A stretch of 64,000 nucleotides of DNA, from NCBI GenBank assembly GCA_021464245.1, contig JADCRB010000026.1, positions 1,999,333-2,063,332 of the forward strand, in the 5' to 3' direction. Below the pieces are notes generated by a model. It did not search any database and had not been told where the DNA came from. It worked only from the letters and a program-made list of their open reading frames with translations. Shown piece by piece: positions 38,856 through 49,233 of the stretch (within the stretch, counting starts at the first letter, position 1; the number at the start of each line of letters is the position of its first letter). The position numbers were made by a program, and so were the translations under genes. The DNA comes from Carallia brachiata (Eukaryota > Streptophyta > Magnoliopsida > Malpighiales > Rhizophoraceae).

Positions 38856-39949
38856 AATGGTATCAGAGCATTTAATGATATCTGGGGACCTCTCAAAATC
38901 TGTTTTTTTTTGGTCTAAACTCTGTTTTCCATCAGCATCTTACTGCTCTTTCATTTTCTGCAGCAGTTCATCATCTTTGATGCTCTTTTGCAGTTTCATC
39001 TCTGTTGCAACACTCATTTTGTGCACTCTGCTGCACTCATTTTATGCAAAAACTCCTCTGCTGCATTTCATACATTTCTGCAGCAAATTTCCAGCTTTTG
39101 AACTGGTTTAAAACTCTTCCTTTAGGCCAAAATCTGGTTTTAAACTCTCATTTTCAGCAGCTCTCATCTTCTACTGCATCATCATTTCTGCAGTTCTCAT
39201 TTTCTGCTGCACTTAACTTTCTGCTACACTATCATCTAATTTTCTGCTGCATTTCAAAATCTTTACTGCATTTTGAAATTTCTGCACTATCAAATGCTGC
39301 AATCTGCATTTCTGCAGTTCTTTATCTGCACTGTCAGAACTTCTACTGCAATTTCTGCAGTTTTGCTGCTTCAAACTGTTACTGCAATGTTTCTGTTTAG
39401 CAGTTCTACATTTCTGCTTTGTGGTTCTGCATTTCTACTGCACTAAAATTTACTGCAATCCTTCTGTTTTTACAAATTCTAGTTTCTGGACTGGTTTTCT
39501 GCAGTATCGTTGCTTGAAACTGCAACTTTCTGGTTTAGAACTCTTGTCATCAAAAAAACAGCTTCAAATCTTGGTTTACAAACCACTCAAGTTGCACTTG
39601 CACATGCAACACTCATTTATCAACAATGATCTCTCATCAAGTTAATGACCTCCATCTTGAGTTCGGGAGGTTAAAGAATGAACTCACCCATCAATGCCCT
39701 CTATCATGAGTTTGAGAGGTTAAAAAAGGAACTCCAATACCATTCCTGCTGCAAAGTCTGTACAGGGATGTTCATGTCATCAACAACAACAGCAAACTTA
39801 ACCTTTTTCTTCAAATCTCAGCAAATCCTTCAAGGAGGAGCAATCAAAGAAGAAGACCCTCCATCATGACTTCAGGAGGAGAAAAATTGAAGTCAAGTCA
39901 ATTTGAATGAAGAAATTTTCAATTTTCCAGCAATAGTGTCAAGGAGGAG

Positions 39950-40376
39950 TGTTGGAAAATGACACTATGCTGTCATATTTCCACCTTCAAAGCTTGGAAC
40001 ACTTAGTTTAAATGAAATGTTTTTAGTGAGAATGTAATTTATGATTTGTATGAAATGACTATTGCTATGGCCTTTTGTAAAGCTGAATTTTCTGCTAAAC
40101 CTACTGTTAGTGGGAGTAGGTGGAAAGTTTGATGTGTAAGGAAGTTTAAGTTCATCATTTCTCTTGTACCTAATTTAGTGTGCCAAACTCCTATATAATG
40201 GAGTGTTAAAGTCAATGAAATGTAAGCCTTTTGCCTTCACCTTTTGCTGTGATTTCCCACTTTTTCATTTCTTTCTCTGCTGCAATTTTTGCAGCAATGC
40301 TTCCACTGTTTTTCTTTCCTACTCTGCTGAAATTTTTCAGTTTCAATCTAAAGTCATAAACTCATCTTTTCCTTCA
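39950..40376 (+). repeat. 3' LTR
   Basis: 427-bp copy of the 5' LTR. Differences seen: GAAGTTTAAG instead of GAAGCTTAAG, and one T fewer in the CTCTTTGTACC run. Confidence 0.9.
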
Positions 40377-40910
40377 GTTAGAAGCCACCGTTGAGAAACC
40401 TGGTAAAAATAAATTCAGATGCTACCTTGAAGGGTAACCCGGGGCTTGCACCAGCGCCGGGGGGGGGGGGGCAATTTCCGTGATCATTTGGGACGTGGCT
40501 CGGGGGTTTTATTCATAATATTGGCATTACATCTATATTTGTTGCTTGGAACAAGGGGTTTCGAAGAGTGGTTATTGAGACGGACTCTCAATCAGTTTAT
40601 CAAGCTATTTTACATGTCACGTTGGCTACTCATCCCTGAGCTTCTCTAATTTGCTGTTGTAGCGAGTTTATGGATAGGAATTGGTCTGTTCAGCTGATTC
40701 ATACTTACCGAGAGCATAATTACATTGTGGATTGGCTTGCCGCTTTTCCTCTCACTCAAAATTTGGGACTCGTCATTCTCAATCTTCCACTAGAAAGAAT
40801 GCAGAGTATACTTATAAATGATGTCATTAGAGTTAAGTTTTTAGAGATATTTTGATTTAATTTTGAGCATTGTCCTCCTTGTAAACCAAACAAAAAAAAA
40901 AAAAAAAAAA

Positions 40911-41117
40911 AGACCACACCGGTCCTGATCCCAACACCTAAGACACATCCCATAAAACTTGTATGAGGATAATCCAGAGTTGAGCTTGTTTGACAATATT
41001 ATTCAAATCTACTTATAATATCTTATAATTAATGTATGTGTATCCAACTTTAAAAAGTGCCTTAACAAGGAGTCAATAACTTAGTTCTCCAATGTTGATA
41101 ATACATATATTTCACAC
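40911..41117. repeat. Duplicated block, copy A
   Basis: About 205 bp starting GACCACACCGGTCCTGATCC and ending near ATATATTTCACAC. It recurs at about 41134-41162 plus 41787-41972, where it is split by an inserted element. Shared words include GATAATCCAGAGTTG, TTAGTTCTCCAATGTTGA and TATTTCACAC/CATTTCACAC. It follows the LINE poly(A) directly. I do not recognise the family. Confidence 0.7.
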
Positions 41118-41162
41118 AAAAAAATAAAAAAGGGACCATATCAATCCTGATCCCAACACCTA

Positions 41163-41786
41163 ACATTGTGTTTGGTAGAGAGAAAAAGAAAAAGAGAGAG
41201 AGAAAAGTAGAAGGAAAATGATAAATACTCATATTTGAAAATATTTTTAGAAAGTGGAAAGTGGGAGTAAGGAAAATTAACTTTCCTCATTGCCTTACTC
41301 AAACTAATCCTCCCAAATTAGGAAAATTTAGAAGTAAAGTTATTGATTCTCTTATATTATTATTAAAAAATTATATTACTCTTATATATTAATAACTATA
41401 ATTTTACCTAAAAAAAAAAAAAACATCTCTATATTCTTTAAAATTTTATTAATTTTTTATAAAAATTGTACTAATGTTATAAATTTATTAACTAAATTTA
41501 TACAGGTATTTTATACATAATTTAAAAATTAAATATTTTTCATATAATATATAATATTTTTTTCTTTAGATGGTAAAATTAAAATTCTTATATATATATT
41601 TTTTTCCTCACTTTTCACTTTTTCTCAAATAAGAAATTTTTAATTTTCCTCTCTCCCATTACTCTTCCTAAATACAAGACTAAATACAAGAGAGGATGAA
41701 AAATTTTCCTCTCCTCCAACAATTCTCTCCCTCACTTTCTTCTTCTTCAATTCCTCTCCTCCGAAAATTTTATTTAAATACAGTGT
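41163..41786. mobile_element. 624-bp inverted-repeat element splitting repeat copy A'
   Basis: It interrupts the second copy of the duplicated block, so its ends can be read by comparison with copy A. The left end is ACATTGTGTTTGG; the reverse complement of the right end is ACACTGTATTTAA (9 of the first 11 bases match). TA flanks both sides, which fits a TA target duplication. The interior is purine-rich on the left (GAGAGAGAGAAAAG) and pyrimidine-rich on the right (CCTCTCCTCC), again in inverse relation. No coding sequence. Confidence 0.65.
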
Positions 41787-41972
41787 TAGACACGTTCCCA
41801 CGAAGCTTGTATTAGGATAATCCAGAGTTGGGCTTGTTTGGTAACAATATCCAAATCTACTTACAATATCTTTTAATTAATTTATCTGTTTATCCAAGCT
41901 TAGAAAATGCCTTAATAAGAAGTCGCAAACTTAGTTCTCCAATGTTGACAATATATACATTTCACACCCTTA
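41787..41972. repeat. Duplicated block, copy A' (second part)
   Basis: Continuation of the block that starts at about 41134. It aligns with 40941-41117 (GATAATCCAGAGTTG, TTAGTTCTCCAATGTTGA, TTCACAC) at an estimated 80-85% identity. Confidence 0.65.
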
Positions 41973-43240
41973 ATCTTGCTGTACTTGTTACTTATGCTTC
42001 TCCCATCCCTCTTTCTGTTGGTGTAGTAAATAAAATTAATGATTTCAATTTCTTTTTGTTTTTTCTATCTTCATTTTCATTTTTTTTTTCTTCATAGTTT
42101 GATTATTGGTTTCTTGAACTTATGTTTTTCTTTTCATAAAAATTATGCAGATTAACCGCTTGCAGTCAATAGGTTTATATTCTCCAAATGTTAGTCACTT
42201 TTTCCTTTTGGTCTCTACTTCGTTTTATATCATTATCAGTTCGCTTCAAATTCATGCAATTTTTGCTCTCTATGCCACTCTAATACTCTTTATATCTTCT
42301 ACTCTACGTACAAGGAGAGAAGAGATAATGATTTGGGAAAGAAAAGCGATAGCAAACAGAAAATGTAGAGATACGAGAGGGGGAAGAAAATATTGATTGT
42401 AAATAGAGGATATGTGGAGAGAAAAGAGAGTAAATGTTGTTGAAATAGAGAACATTCTAGGGAATGCAACTAGTTACATCCGGAGAACTAGTTGAACCCA
42501 TTATTGAAATAGAAAGGCATCTTGGAGCACAAATATAATGTAACATTCACCAAAAATATATTAAGTTTTTGCATAAATATATATTAAGCTACCATGCACA
42601 ACCAACGTAAATATGTTATTTTAATTTGCTTAGCATGTCAACTGGCGGGTAGTTAAAATACAAAGAATCCATTTGGTTTTTGTATAATTAAGCTTTTATT
42701 GCCTTAGACATCAGTCGATGTGCTTGACTTCTTTTTCTCATCAATGCCTTGAAAATAATTTTTTGTGACCATACATGTCTATGTATCTTATTGACGGGCA
42801 CTATTATATATACTTGCAGGGCTGCGATCTCAACTGCTTCTGTTCCCCTAGCTGCCCTGGGGTTCCCATTTTGTCAGGGGCTCTCTGTCGGAGAAAAACA
42901 AGCTTCAATCCTCTATCCCCGACATCGAGAATTGAAGTGCATAATTAGGTTTGAAATATAACTCACTTGATTGTGTAATACTTTTCCTTTTGTATCTATT
43001 TATTGAAAATAATTACTTCAATTTTAAGGTTTTTTTTATTTTTAGTCAATTTTTTTATAAATATAATTTACTTATAATTTTACATCATAAAAATTTATTT
43101 TTTTAATTTTAAATAAATTGAACTTATTTTATAGTTTTAGATCACAAGTAAATTATAAATTAAAAATTTCTCAATTTTTTTAATACTGATTAATAAATAA
43201 AAAATGCCGATTAATAAAATATTTATACCTTAAAACTATT
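41973..43240. other. Intergenic region with one exon-like patch
   Basis: Mostly AT-rich. A GC-richer patch at 42824-42957 is preceded by TTGCAG and could read AAISTASVPLAALGF and GLSVGEKQASILYP, but no partner exon or family is clear. I leave it unannotated. Confidence 0.4.
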
Positions 43241-43242
43241 TG

Positions 43243-43485
43243 AATTCAAATCCCTATGCTTATGTAGGTATGTCACAACCATGAAACTCACAATAAGAAA
43301 TAAGAAATAGCAGCACAAAATAAGAGATTCCAACTTAACTTCGAATAATAAACTTTTGATTGATGTAGTAATTTTTTTTTTCAAATCCCTGTGCTTATTT
43401 AGGTATTTCACAACCATGAAACTCGCAATAACACAAAATAAGAGATTCCAACTTAACTTCGAATAATAAACTTTTGATTGATGTA
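43243..43485. repeat. Local direct duplication (about 105-125 bp, two copies)
   Basis: Copies at about 43243-43365 and 43380-43485 share TCAAATCCCT, TGCTTAT, TCACAACCATGAAACTC, AATAAGAGATTCCAACTTAA and TTTGATTGATGTAG. The first copy has an extra short stretch. It lies about 300 bp upstream of the isopentenyltransferase frame. Confidence 0.65.
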
Positions 43486-43779
43486 GGCTTTTTTTTTTTT
43501 TTTTGGATAAGGGAGTGACAACTTTATTTCTAAAATAACAAAAAAGTACAGAAAATAGTTACAAAGCTCGAGATTTAGTACACCAAACTGGTGTACGAGT
43601 CATCGAGGGGCTACTCTATGGACATTAAAATTGTTAGTCAGGAACATGATTTTTTTTGTTATTGTTATTGTTATTATTATTATTATTGTTATTATTATTT
43701 TGCCCAGACCTTAATCAAGATAGCTCATTTTTTATATATATAAGTAAGAGAACTTTCTTTTTTTCATTTTTTGTGGTAG

Positions 43780-44629
43780 TTCAAAAGCTGCAACACCGGA
43801 GATTGACATTGGTACTCAACACCATATTAAGAAAGATAAAGCTGTGTTCATACTAGGTACTACAGGCACAGGAAAATCAAGGCTCTCCATCGATCTTGCC
43901 AAGCATTTCAAAGGAGAAATCATCAATTCCGACAAGATTCATGTTTACAAGGGTCTTGACATTATAACGAACAGGATTTCAGAAGAAGAGCGCCAGGGTG
44001 TGCCTCACCATTTGCTATCATTTGTGGAACCTGAAGCAGATTTTACCACCCAACAATTTTGCGAATGTGCAAATGCAGCCTTAAATCATATCATAGAAAA
44101 ATGCTGCCTGCCAATCATTGTTGGCTGTTCGAACACCTACATCAGGGCACTTGTGGAGGATCCATCATTCAATTTCAGGGCCAAATATGATTGCTGTTTT
44201 TTGTGGATGGATGTTGCTTTGCCTGTTCTGCATAACTACTTGGCTAAACGAATTGATCAGATGCTGGATCGTGGTATGATCGATGAGGTTCGCGGGATGT
44301 TTGTTCCTGGTGCGGACTACACTCGAGGGGTCCGGAGGGTTGTTGGGGCTCGAGAGTTGGACCAATATTTCCGTGCTGAGAAAGACATGGTTGATGAGAC
44401 CACAAAGAACATATTACTTGATAATGCGATCGAGGAGATGAAACAGAATACTTACAAGCTAGTGAATACCCAGTTGAGAAAGATCAAAAGTTTGAAAGAA
44501 GAGCTGGGATGGACTCTGCATCGGGTCGACGCCACCAGTGCGTTTGAGACAAGTGGACAGGAGTCCAAAGATGCTTGGGAGAAGGACGTTTTGGGACATG
44601 CCGTGGCAATAGTTGATGATTTCCTCTAA
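43780..44629 (+). CDS. IPT: Adenylate isopentenyltransferase, 5' end unclear
   Basis: Cytokinin biosynthesis enzyme that transfers the dimethylallyl group to ATP or ADP, usually in plastids. The visible reading is open from 43748 and coding-like from about 43780. P-loop: FILGTTGTGKSRL; then EIINSDKIHVYKGLDIITNR, GVPHHLLSFVEPEADFT, LPIIVGCSNTYIRALVED (family consensus GGSNS), KYDCCFLWMDV, ADYTRGVRRVVGARELDQYF, DAWEKDVLGHAVAIVDDFL. Most of the family is present and there is no internal stop. No ATG precedes the P-loop in this frame; the nearest upstream stop is 43745. A TTTTTTGTGGTAG acceptor-like sequence ends at 43779. So either the N-terminus sits in an upstream exon, unusual because adenylate IPT genes are mostly intronless, or the 5' end was lost and this is a pseudogene. 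It resembles IPT3/IPT5-type enzymes more than IPT1 or tRNA-type ones. Confidence 0.8.
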
Positions 44630-46079
44630 GAATCTTGGAAAGTTGTTAACGCTTGTTTTGCTAATTTGACCTAAGTACGGTCTCAAACTAATAAAGTTTA
44701 GCAGTTGCCTATTGCGTGAGCAATTCCATGAGCAAATATGTCATCTTTATTCATTATTTCAGAGTTTAAAATTTCTTCCTTTTTAATCTGGAGTCTAGTT
44801 AATCTATAAAAGAAGAAGAAAAAAACTTGGAGTCTATTTAAAAAAAGGAATTTTAAAATATTTGAGGACAATTTTAAAAAGAATAACTGTAAGATATATA
44901 ATTAAAGACGGGGCAAACTTTGAAAACTACAGAATTTTTTTTGGGGGGGGGGGATTGGGTAGTGGATTCGTCCTTGGCAAGGGCAATGCAATGGACTGAA
45001 TTATTTAAATGACTAAAAGTGCTCCTCAAGTGGAAAACATTTTTAAAATTTTCCCCTTTTAAAATGTCATATCCTTGTTGTATTATGTGAACTACGAAAA
45101 AAAAAAAAAATTGACATCAAAGGTGGAAGCTTCGCTCACTTCAATTGAGAAATCTGTGGCCTTCTTGCCTTTCCCTGATGGCTAAAAAATTAAGGCGTTT
45201 AGGAGAAGAAATTATAGTGCAAATTTTATGACCATTTTCATGGCAATCATCCACAGGCAATTTCTTTTACCATAGGAATTTTGGTTGGTTTTTCTTTTGG
45301 TTTATATATCCTTTTTTTTTTTTTTTTTTCAGATTCCATCACTTTTCCTCAAGTACAACTGACATTGAGCATCTTGAGCCCAGTTCTCACTTGGTTGAAC
45401 ATTAATTTGTTCGGACTTGATTTTTTTTGGTTCTGTGGTCTCCTTTAGTCTTATAGGCCTCAAGCTTGATTCTGTGATCCATAAGCGTCCAAAGTCTGGA
45501 TCATTTCTTATTTATCCAAGTGCAATTTCTTTTCTACCCTCTCGTTAGTGGATAATTCGCTTGGGCTTTGTCCAAGTGCAGCCTCTTTGCAAGCTTCTTG
45601 TTAGTAGATTGTTCACTTAAGTCTTGATTTATTTACTCAGGCTTCTAAGATCTTTGACTTATTAAGGTATTTGTGGGCTTTGACACCACTTAAAGAAATT
45701 ATCTTCAAATTTTATAAATTTGACTTACTTAAATTTAATATTAAATTGAAGTGTTAGACTTAGCACATGTATACTTGGGTAAAAGCTGCAGTTCAAAATT
45801 TTCAAGACCACAAAAGTCAAACAAAGCAGGACATAGATCATAATCATAACAGCCAACCAAAGTCCGAAATCCTCGAATGTGCTTAGCCAATCAAACAAGA
45901 AAACTCATTTCTCAGCCCATCGATGTCAAACAAATATAATTCATGTGCATTCCAAAAGGCTATAACATTTTACTTAATAAATTTACAATTAAGAAATGAA
46001 GGATAAATTGTTAGAAGACAAAAACGTGATAAGATTTAAGATAATAATTAATTGAGATATTATGCACTGAAGAAATAGT
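44630..46079. other. Intergenic region, no gene seen
   Basis: IPT 3' flank, then AT-rich DNA with an 11-base G run near 44943-44953 and a long T run near 45310-45330. A moderately complex stretch at 45330-45700 has no open frame or family resemblance I can support. Confidence 0.45.
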
Positions 46080-46088
46080 TGTAATTAA

Positions 46089-46458
46089 TTTTTTTTTTTG
46101 GGTCAAAAAGGCGGGTAGAGTCACCCGGACTAAATGGCTATAGCTCTAGGAATACAAACACCTTGAATATCCTCCATGAGAATCTTTGGGAGTCCTGCTA
46201 GAGGGTCTGTCAGAATCGTGATGCCCAATGGATAACCAAAAGCAAGGGATGCCAAGAAGTCAGCTGCACGGTTACTCTCCCTATACACATGAGTTATCTG
46301 GACCAGCCAATTTCTGCTCATCAACTGGCGGCAGTCCAGAAATGATGTTGGCTTGCGGATGACTAGGAAGGGGGACAGACGAAATAGCAGCCACGGCGGC
46401 TCTAGAATCGGTTTCCATTAACACCTTTTTGAAACCTGCCTCCCAAGCACAGAGGAAG
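46089..46458 (-). mobile_element. 5'-truncated LINE insertion (RNase H tail)
   Basis: Minus-strand reading gives GFKKVLMETDSRAAVAAISS at about 46430-46370, then SRNWLVQITHVYRESNRAAD, FLASLAFGYPLGITILTDPL and a stop at 46130. This is the end of a plant LINE RNase H domain. The poly(A) tail appears on the plus strand as a T run at 46089-46098. A perfect 9-bp target duplication TGTAATTAA flanks it (46080-46088 and 46459-46467). One frame change near 46325 shows decay. Classic target-primed insertion of a severely 5'-truncated copy. Confidence 0.85.
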
Positions 46459-46689
46459 TGTAATTAAAATTTTTTTAAATTAAATTAAAATGAAAGATGA
46501 CAATGACTCAAAAACACCCAAAATAAAAGGAGAGATATGCCACTTGTCAGACTACCTATAAAGCCTTAAATTGTCGAGTGTTGGGCTTCCCTGAATGGCG
46601 TAAGGGCCAGAATCAATCAATCTTTAACCCTATAATCCTTTTAGAAATTCTTTCACACATGTATAATTTCAACTTTCAATATTTTGTGA

Positions 46690-46865
46690 TGGCGTCGTCC
46701 ACTATTCGATCACTAGGAACATTCCCAAACTCTAACAAATCAATCCAACAACTTACTCATCAACCAAAAAGAAAGGAATTTTCTTTTTTTTTATGGATGA
46801 ATAAATCACCAAAAAAAAAAAAGATTATTCAATTAGAAGGAAGGGTTACCTCTCAAGCCAAATGA
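46690..46865 (+). CDS. Unrecognised small ORF, transit-peptide-like start
   Basis: 58 codons from ATG at 46690, starting MASSTIRSLGTFPNSNKSIQ and ending in a Lys-rich stretch (SPKKKKIIQLEGRVTSQAK). The Ser/Thr/Asn-rich start resembles plastid targeting peptides. A CTATAAAG box lies about 130 bp upstream (about 46557-46564). I recognise no family and cannot tell whether it is an exon of a longer gene, a gene fragment or chance. Hairpin repeats of the tandem array begin just downstream. Confidence 0.25.
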
Positions 46866-46889
46866 GAAGGGAATACCAAAGACCCATTT

Positions 46890-48745
46890 CAGGAAAGAGT
46901 AATAATAAGTAACTTTATTTAAATAGTTACACAATCTCATTTATAGTTCTAATAATTAATTAATTTATTATTATTTTTAAATTAATGATATAACAACTCA
47001 TATCACTTTATAATTATTTTGAAATTATTTAAGTAAAACTACAAGCTTTTTCCTGTCTGAGTAACACTAGTTGATTTCACTTTAATAGTTTCAAAATAAT
47101 TATATAATCTCATCAACTGTATCTTATAATTTATTTATTTTATCTATTTTTTATTTTTTTTAATTCAAAATTAATAACTCATATCATTTTATAAATACTT
47201 GAAAATTACCTAAATAATATCTTATTTCTTCCCAAACTGAACTCTATTCTAAAATATTGAATTGCACAAGTGCAGATGCATTTTAGCCTGCCACTGATTG
47301 TGGAATCCAGTCATTGAGTCGTTGGACTTCTAGTTTTAATAATTAGGAATCACATTAGTTCCGATTGATTTATTCAAAAAAAAAGAAAAGAAAAGAAAAA
47401 AGTGCATGGGAAATTGAACCTCGGTAAGATCATCAAAACTTGAAAAATCACAGCGTATATCATATCCATGTTATTTAATATTACAACTCCACACACTAAG
47501 AAATCGAAAACTATGTGTTATTTAAACCTCGACGATTATCAAATCCTTTTTTTTTTCAAAAAATTAAAAATAATTCTGATGGAGTAAATTAATATCTACA
47601 GGAAGATGAATTTACAGTCTTGCAGATGAACTTGAAAATGTAATATTGCAACGATCATAATAAATAATTTCCATCTCTTTGCCAGCAGGTCCTCAGAGCA
47701 AAATCGCCTTATTTGCAGGTGAAAGGTTCCAGGTGTGCTTGAACAACTCAGAGTGCTTCAAATGCACATATGCAGCACTTGTCAACAAAAATCGAGTTGT
47801 TTCACTAAAATTGACGCGAGCAACAAAAAAAAAAAAAAAATTAGACTCTAATAAATGATTTCAAGTTGCTTACTATCCACCCAAGAGTTAACAAACATCT
47901 ATGTTTGACAGCTAAAACAATTCATCATAAGGGAAAAGTAATAGGGAACAGGAATAGGTTATTGTCTCAACAGCCTAAAATTGTGGTATTAGCATTGCAA
48001 GGTTATTAATCATTCAATATGACATCTATGTATGATTTAAGTTTGTGTGCGTACTTGACAAGTTTGTGTATATACTAGGAATGTACATAATACATCGACA
48101 ACATGTCCAAAAACAGGTGAACCAAATTCAATTATTATGTTCAACAACCAACAACATTGATGTACAATGACCCTATATGCATCCAGTGAAAAAGAAATCA
48201 GAAAAGAAAGTTATGTTTTTTTTTTTTTTTATGAAGCCATGAACAAATTTTTTTTTTTAAGCTTAAAGTAGCTATACAGTCACATTAATGGTATCTAATA
48301 ATTTATTTATTTATTTATTTTCTTGAATTATATCATTTAACGACTCATATCACTTTATAGTAACTTTGAAGTTACGTAAGTGAAACCATCAAGATTTTTC
48401 CATACTGGTAACATTAGGTGATTTTTACTTAGTTGGCTTCAAAATAACTACACAATTTCATCAATAGTATCTGACAATTTATTTATTTATTTATTTTTTC
48501 TTAAATTTAATAATTTAACGACACATATTACTTTGTAACTACTTTAAAACTATTCAAATAATGTCATCGAACTTTTTTTAATGAGTAATATTAGGTGGTT
48601 TCATTTAGATAACTTCAAAATAGTAATACAGTTTCATCAATGATATTTGATAATTTATTTATTTATTTTTTAAATTCAATTATCCAACAATTTATATCAA
48701 TTTATAACTACTTTGAACATATCTAAATGAAGTCACCAAGTTTTT
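46890..48745. repeat. Series of hairpin MITE-like repeats (about 160-175 bp each)
   Basis: At least five diverged copies lie at about 46895-47075, 47076-47235, 48250-48410, 48411-48590 and 48591-48745. Each starts with a form of GGTGATTTCACTTAG, AGTTTCAAAATAGTTACACA and TCATCAATAGTATCTGATAA. Each ends with the rough inverse, CATATCACTTTATAACTACT, then TTTGAA and AAGTGAAACCA. Each copy can therefore fold on itself. Several are joined head to tail through GAGTAACACTAGGTGA. More copies sit in the array units at 49234-56999, some in the opposite orientation. Confidence 0.65.
47249..47500. repeat. Dispersed duplicate of 59540-59770
   Basis: Shares with 59540-59770: TTGCACAAGTGCA, GTTGGACTTCTA, TTTTAATAATTAGGAATCA, AAGTGCAT, CCTCGGTAAGATCATCAAAA and ATCCATGTTATTT. 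The two copies bracket the tandem array and OSR1-like gene about 12 kb apart in the same orientation. Confidence 0.65.
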
Positions 48746-49233
48746 TTTTCTTTCCTATATTGCATATGCTATAACAAAGTGTACAAAGGCCTAATTAGCA
48801 GTTTGCTTTCTGTTTATATGTCTTATTTCGATTAAATACTTGGTGATAATTTGTGAATGTAAAATGCAATTATAAAAACTGCATGAATTCACTTATTTCA
48901 AAATCTCATACTAGACTCCACTAAAGTAGTCACGTAATTTATTCAATGGCATATAATAACTTTTTTTTTTCATTTCAGCCATCTATCTAACGATGCCTAT
49001 GATTTTGCTATCATCTTAGTGCTACTTAAGGAGTGGTACATAGTATTTCTCAAGTAAAAATAGTATAAGTAACGAATATTAAAGAGAATTGCAAAATATA
49101 CTGTGATGTGTTTGCTTCTATTTCTCAAATGAGAAGTTTGTAGGAAAGGACATAAAGACATTCTTCCCTACTTACTATAGGTAGCTGAAAACAACAAAAG
49201 TTTTACAAAATTTTTGATGCAGATATCTAACAG

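Larger units (their letters stand above)
38428..40376 (+). mobile_element. Young non-autonomous LTR retrotransposon (TRIM/SMART-like)
   Basis: Complete small element of 1949 bp: 5' LTR 38428-38855 (428 bp), internal part 38856-39949 (1094 bp), 3' LTR 39950-40376 (427 bp). LTRs start TGTTGG and end TTCA. The primer-binding site TGGTATCAGAGCA (38858-38870) matches the 3' end of initiator tRNA-Met. A purine tract AAGGAGGAG (39941-39949) abuts the 3' LTR. The insertion is flanked by a perfect 5-bp target duplication GTTAG (38423-38427 and 40377-40381). The two LTRs differ by one substitution and one single-base indel, so the insertion is recent. The interior has no gag or pol; it is a long run of CTGCAG/CTGCTGCA-like words plus three related hairpins near its 3' end. 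It must depend on another element's proteins. Confidence 0.92.
38190..40910 (+). mobile_element. LINE RNase H remnant, split by an LTR element
   Basis: Left of the LTR element the frame reads SLEWSIVFSVAYWQI, NGRNEVVLNDVPRSKSLVHS and TLHLAREHPDAWEATW. Right of it the reading resumes with WKPPLRNLVKINSDATLKGN, then VIETDSQS, MDRNWSVQLIHTYREHNYIV and DWLAAFPLTQNLGLVI. Together this is the linker and RNase H domain (RVT_3) of a plant LINE ORF2. A poly(A) run at about 40892-40909 follows. A run of 13 G at about 40459-40471 and several stops show decay. The upstream RT part is missing; the left boundary is approximate. Confidence 0.75.

Noticed and set aside
40459..40471. Run of 13 G (also 11 G at about 44943)
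   Set aside because: Could suggest a G-quadruplex, but a homopolymer within a dead LINE is more simply slippage or assembly noise.
42824..42957. Exon-like block AAISTASVPLAALGF ... GLSVGEKQASILYP as a possible first IPT exon
   Set aside because: It has an acceptor-like TTGCAG and a possible donor, but no start codon, no resemblance to IPT N-termini, and nearly 0.9 kb to the IPT frame; not enough to join them.
45330..45700. Higher-complexity stretch after a long T run
   Set aside because: Considered as a minus-strand retroelement, but no frame, ends or target duplication could be found.
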